Source of the DNA: Pterois miles
Lineage: Eukaryota; Chordata; Actinopteri; Perciformes; Scorpaenidae
DNA length: 64,000 bases
Assembly: GCA_947000775.1 (NCBI GenBank)
Contig: CAMQGK010000637.1
Coordinates: 23,614,001 to 23,678,000, forward strand
Direction: 5' to 3'
Positions 57,640 to 64,000 of this stretch are shown here, in pieces. Positions within the stretch are counted from its first letter, which is position 1, and the number at the start of each line of letters is the position of its first letter. The notes under the pieces were generated by a model. That model saw only the letters and a program-made list of their open reading frames with translations, was not told the origin of the DNA and made no database searches. A program made the position numbers and the translations under genes.

Positions 57640-58400
57640 CAAAGCCCTCACCGGCAGCCTGCTTTCTGGTCCGAGACCACCTCTCACAAGCAGTCTTGGA
57701 TCGGTTATTTTGGTCCACACCAGAGTACGATAACTGTGTTCGCAACTGCCCAAATGAACCTCACCAGGGGTTGATTAAAACAGTCTAAATGCTGGCTTGT
57801 GAAAGCACCCTTTGAGTAGCAGTGACTTCCAAATAACCACACTACCATACTAATTAGTATGCTAGAAAAAGATTTAGTGCATCCCAATACATAGGTTGCA
57901 ACCAAAATTCCATACTAACATGCTATTTAGTGCGCTAAAACAGTATGTGAGCTATTTTAGTACTTCTCAAGCTTTAGTATGAAGCCAAAAGTATGTATAT
58001 TGCAAAATATTACAGTATGCAAACACTGGACACTGTTCATAACAGACATTGACAGACAGCTCTGTAACACTAATAACGCCTCAATTTCTCTTTGCTTGGC
58101 ATAATGTATATATAAAATTGATTCAGGCTTTGATTCTCACAAACCGTTGTTTTGTTCGCTTGGGGTTACCATGGTTACACGTCTCTAACCGGCAAGGAGC
58201 AGGAGGCTCTCAGGAAGTGACGACGTAAGTTACAGCTCAGTGCATCTGAAAAGTTATGTACTGCTGTTTATTCGTACAGAAGTACGTTGAACGATAGTAC
58301 ACCTGTTGAGCATGTAGTGCATAGTATCCGATGTCTTAGTATGTCAAATGCAGTACGCCAAAAATACCAGGATGTCCTACTACATCCGGTCATTGCTGTT
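57640..58400. repeat. Diverged interspersed repeats
   Basis: 57640-57820 (ggtccgagaccacctctcac, ccagagtacgataactgtgt) and 57830-58400 (many agtatg/catact words and cccaatacatag) look like two old teleost DNA-transposon remnants. Limits are not resolved. Confidence 0.45.
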
Positions 58401-58517
58401 TCTGGCTATTCTGACCCACTTTGTGCAGAGGAAGATGCATCACATTGACTGAGTCGCTGAGAGAGCACAGACAAGAGATGCTAATTTAGAAAACTTTTCT
58501 TAACTGATAACCGGCCT

Positions 58518-58890
58518 CGTTAACCGATTATCAGCCGTTACCTGATGAGATTGGTGCCTCGCATGCAGCGGTGCGCCAGCTGCAGTGTATGAGCACAACA
58601 GACAACTGAGTCAACAGTTCACAGCAGCCACGGTGCTGCGTTCACTGTCCCCAGTTCACTGTGAGGAGGGTTACTGTAGCAGCCACGATGTTACGTTCAC
58701 TGTCCCCAGTTCACTGTGGGAAAGCCACTGTAGCAGCCATGGTGCTGCGTGTAGTGTCATAGACATGCAGCCACTTTCCCAGAAAAAATCTTCACCGCAC
58801 ATTTAGTTTAGTTTAGTAGGTTGTCAGCCGTGTGTCTGCCAGGATTAACGGCTTCGTGCCCAGTGTAGCGTAACTTCATTGAGTTTCCGA
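58518..58890. mobile_element. Non-autonomous DNA transposon with minisatellite, copy 2
   Basis: Starts cgttaaccga like the copy at 31357 and shares acagacaactgagtcaacag. It carries only about 2.5 minisatellite units (58616-58755) and loses similarity near 58890. Confidence 0.65.
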
Positions 58891-62324
<3,434 letters not shown>

Positions 62325-62524
62325 ATGTGCATGTGTGTGAGTGTGTGACTCCCACACACACACAAACACACAGTATTAATGGAGTATCCAGATGAGGTAA
62401 CCGTACTCCAGTTTCCTCTGTCTCCCCTTAGTTAACTGCTCTAAACTAAACACAGTGGACCCAAAGGCAAACAGCAGAACAGTAAAAGGGCCTGATGGTA
62501 TGTTCGGTATAGAGTATCTTAACC

Positions 62525-63166
62525 AGGGCTGTGAAAGTTTTAATGCCACTTGCGGTTTTTAGGTTGTAGCGGGTTCAGTTTTAAAGCTAGAGTGAAGACA
62601 CTGGTATCCTATGAGACTAGAGCATCCACTGATACCAACCATGTCATACTAGCTTGTTGCAAAGGAGGCTAATTAACACAGCAAACTTGAGCAAAAATTT
62701 GCAGAGTTAAAACTGTCCTGCCCAGTTTCAAAGTGGTCCCTTGACCTCTGACCTCCAGATATGTGAATGTAAATGGGTTCTCTGGGTACCCACCAGTCTC
62801 CCCTTTACAGACATGCCCACTTTATGATAATCACATGCAGTTTGGATCAAGTCATAGTCAAGTCAGCACTCTGACACACTGACAGCTGTTGTTGTCTGTT
62901 TGGCTACAGTTTACCATGTCATGATTTGCGCATATTTTTTATGCTAAATGCAGAACCTGTGAGGGTTTCTGGACAATATTTGCAGTTGTTTTGTGTTGTT
63001 AATTGATTTCCAACAATAAATATACATATATTTGCATTAAGCAAACATGTTTGTCCACTCCCATGTTGATAAAAGTATTAAATAGATGACTAATGTGCCT
63101 TTAAGGTACATTTTGACCTGATAAAACTCATCGTCATCATTAGATATTTAATTGATTAACAGCCCT
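62525..63166 (+). mobile_element. Dispersed DNA transposon, most complete copy, 642 bp
   Basis: Ends agggctgt and acagccct are inverted repeats. The interior is shared with 15677-15925, 43866-44332 and 54589-54790. No coding capacity. No clear target duplication was seen. Confidence 0.7.
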
Positions 63167-63828
63167 AATGCTCCTATTTTTGTACATTTGAAACAAAATC
63201 TGAATTTCACTGGTTCTGCGCTACGATGTCTATGTGCACCAGGGAAACCCTCAGAGGTCAAACCCCTCAGGGGTCAGAGGTCAGGGATGCAGTTTAGAAA
63301 GCTGATGTTGGTCTGAAGGACATTCCTCACGTAGTCCCAGTAAGGTGGTCAAAGGAATTCTGGGTAAACAAACTAGATGTCTCACTGGTTGGTTGCTGCT
63401 GTACAAGAACTTGTACTACTAAAGTAGTAGTAAAGTTTGATGTAAAGCTTTGATATTTGATGGTCAACACACTGGACGCATTGTGGTTGATTCCAAAAAA
63501 AGATAGAAAATATATATTTGACAGCTGAATCAGCATTGAGAAGATGTAGCATCTAAATTTAACAGCATCGCGGCTCCTTTAGTATTTGTTTTTCATACTT
63601 TAGTGTTTTGTTTGTATAGAGGGAAATGTTTGTGTGGCTTTGGAGGGATTTTGCTCAGACTCCCTTCATCTCCAGCTTGAACAAAAAGTTCAAATACCAT
63701 TTTCAACCAACAGCAGCACTGTCTGTCTCCGTCTCTCTTTAATTCCACACAGATGTCGAGTCATTCTGGCTGCTGTTGCTGTGTTACAGCACAGACCTCG
63801 TTCTTGGAAAATTTAATCTCATTTCTTC

Positions 63829-64000
63829 TTCTCCCTCTTTTTTTAATTCTTTTATTTTTCCCCTTTCCTGTTTTTCTTTTTTCTCAGCTGCATTACTCTC
63901 ACTGAGCCACTTCGCTCTCTCTCTTTGTCTGTCTGCGTCTTTGTCCCTCGACCCTCGTGGAGATCCAGGGGCAGGCTGTGCAGCTGGGAATCAGGACTGA
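63829..64000 (+). other. Strong acceptor and possible exon start at the right edge
   Basis: A pyrimidine tract of more than 50 bases ends in ttttctcag at about 63888. The following sequence is more GC-rich and ends at the window edge. It may be exon 2 of the gene whose promoter is at 51.9 kb. No start codon in a convincing context is seen before the edge. Confidence 0.4.

Overview
The window looks like nuclear DNA of a teleost fish, probably a percomorph. The evidence is two-exon trace amine-associated receptor (TAAR) genes of the type found in teleosts, a Tf1/sushi-type Ty3/gypsy retrotransposon with a chromodomain, a Penelope-like GIY-YIG remnant, tRNA-derived SINEs and LINE tails of teleost type, many short DNA transposons, and long TG, TA and GA microsatellites. 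There is nothing prokaryotic here; all genes are spliced.

Region 1 (1-13.1 kb) is part of an olfactory TAAR cluster. A 3' gene fragment (2-448) and a complete gene (4286-5403) lie on the plus strand. Two complete genes (7979-9224 and 11894-13038) and one orphan 3' fragment (11559-11789) lie on the minus strand, so the two groups converge. The three complete genes share one intron at the same place and phase, just after TM1, and a similar leader of about 60 bp before the ATG. All lack the aminergic Asp3.32 but keep Asp5.42. Between the first two receptors (1.37-4.06 kb) is a pile of broken LINE and BEL/Pao pieces.

Region 2 (13.1-26.7 kb) is mostly repeats: two SINEs, one unrecognised exon-like frame (14366-14787), and a 5.5-kb Ty3/gypsy element (19155-24696). 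That element has 526-bp LTRs differing at 3 sites, a perfect 5-bp target duplication and a visible self-priming signature, but three coding lesions.

Region 3 (26.7-41.6 kb) holds two five-exon T-cell costimulatory receptor genes in tandem on the minus strand. The 41.5-37.0 kb gene is CTLA4-like, with FYPPPY in the V domain and no tyrosine signalling motif other than one plain Tyr. The 30.1-26.7 kb gene is CD28-like by its YVEM tail but has no MYPPPY. Both split the V domain over two exons and have matching exon layouts, so they are paralogues.

Region 4 (41.6-51.9 kb) has no recognised host gene; it holds transposon remnants and microsatellites. Region 5 (51.9-64 kb) starts with a CpG-rich, TATA-less promoter and a noncoding first exon with a good splice donor. 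The remainder reads as a long first intron, ending in a strong polypyrimidine tract and acceptor at about 63.89 kb. The gene itself lies beyond the window.

For the spliced genes, exon limits were read by hand from splice signals, phase continuity and paralogue comparison. No search was run.
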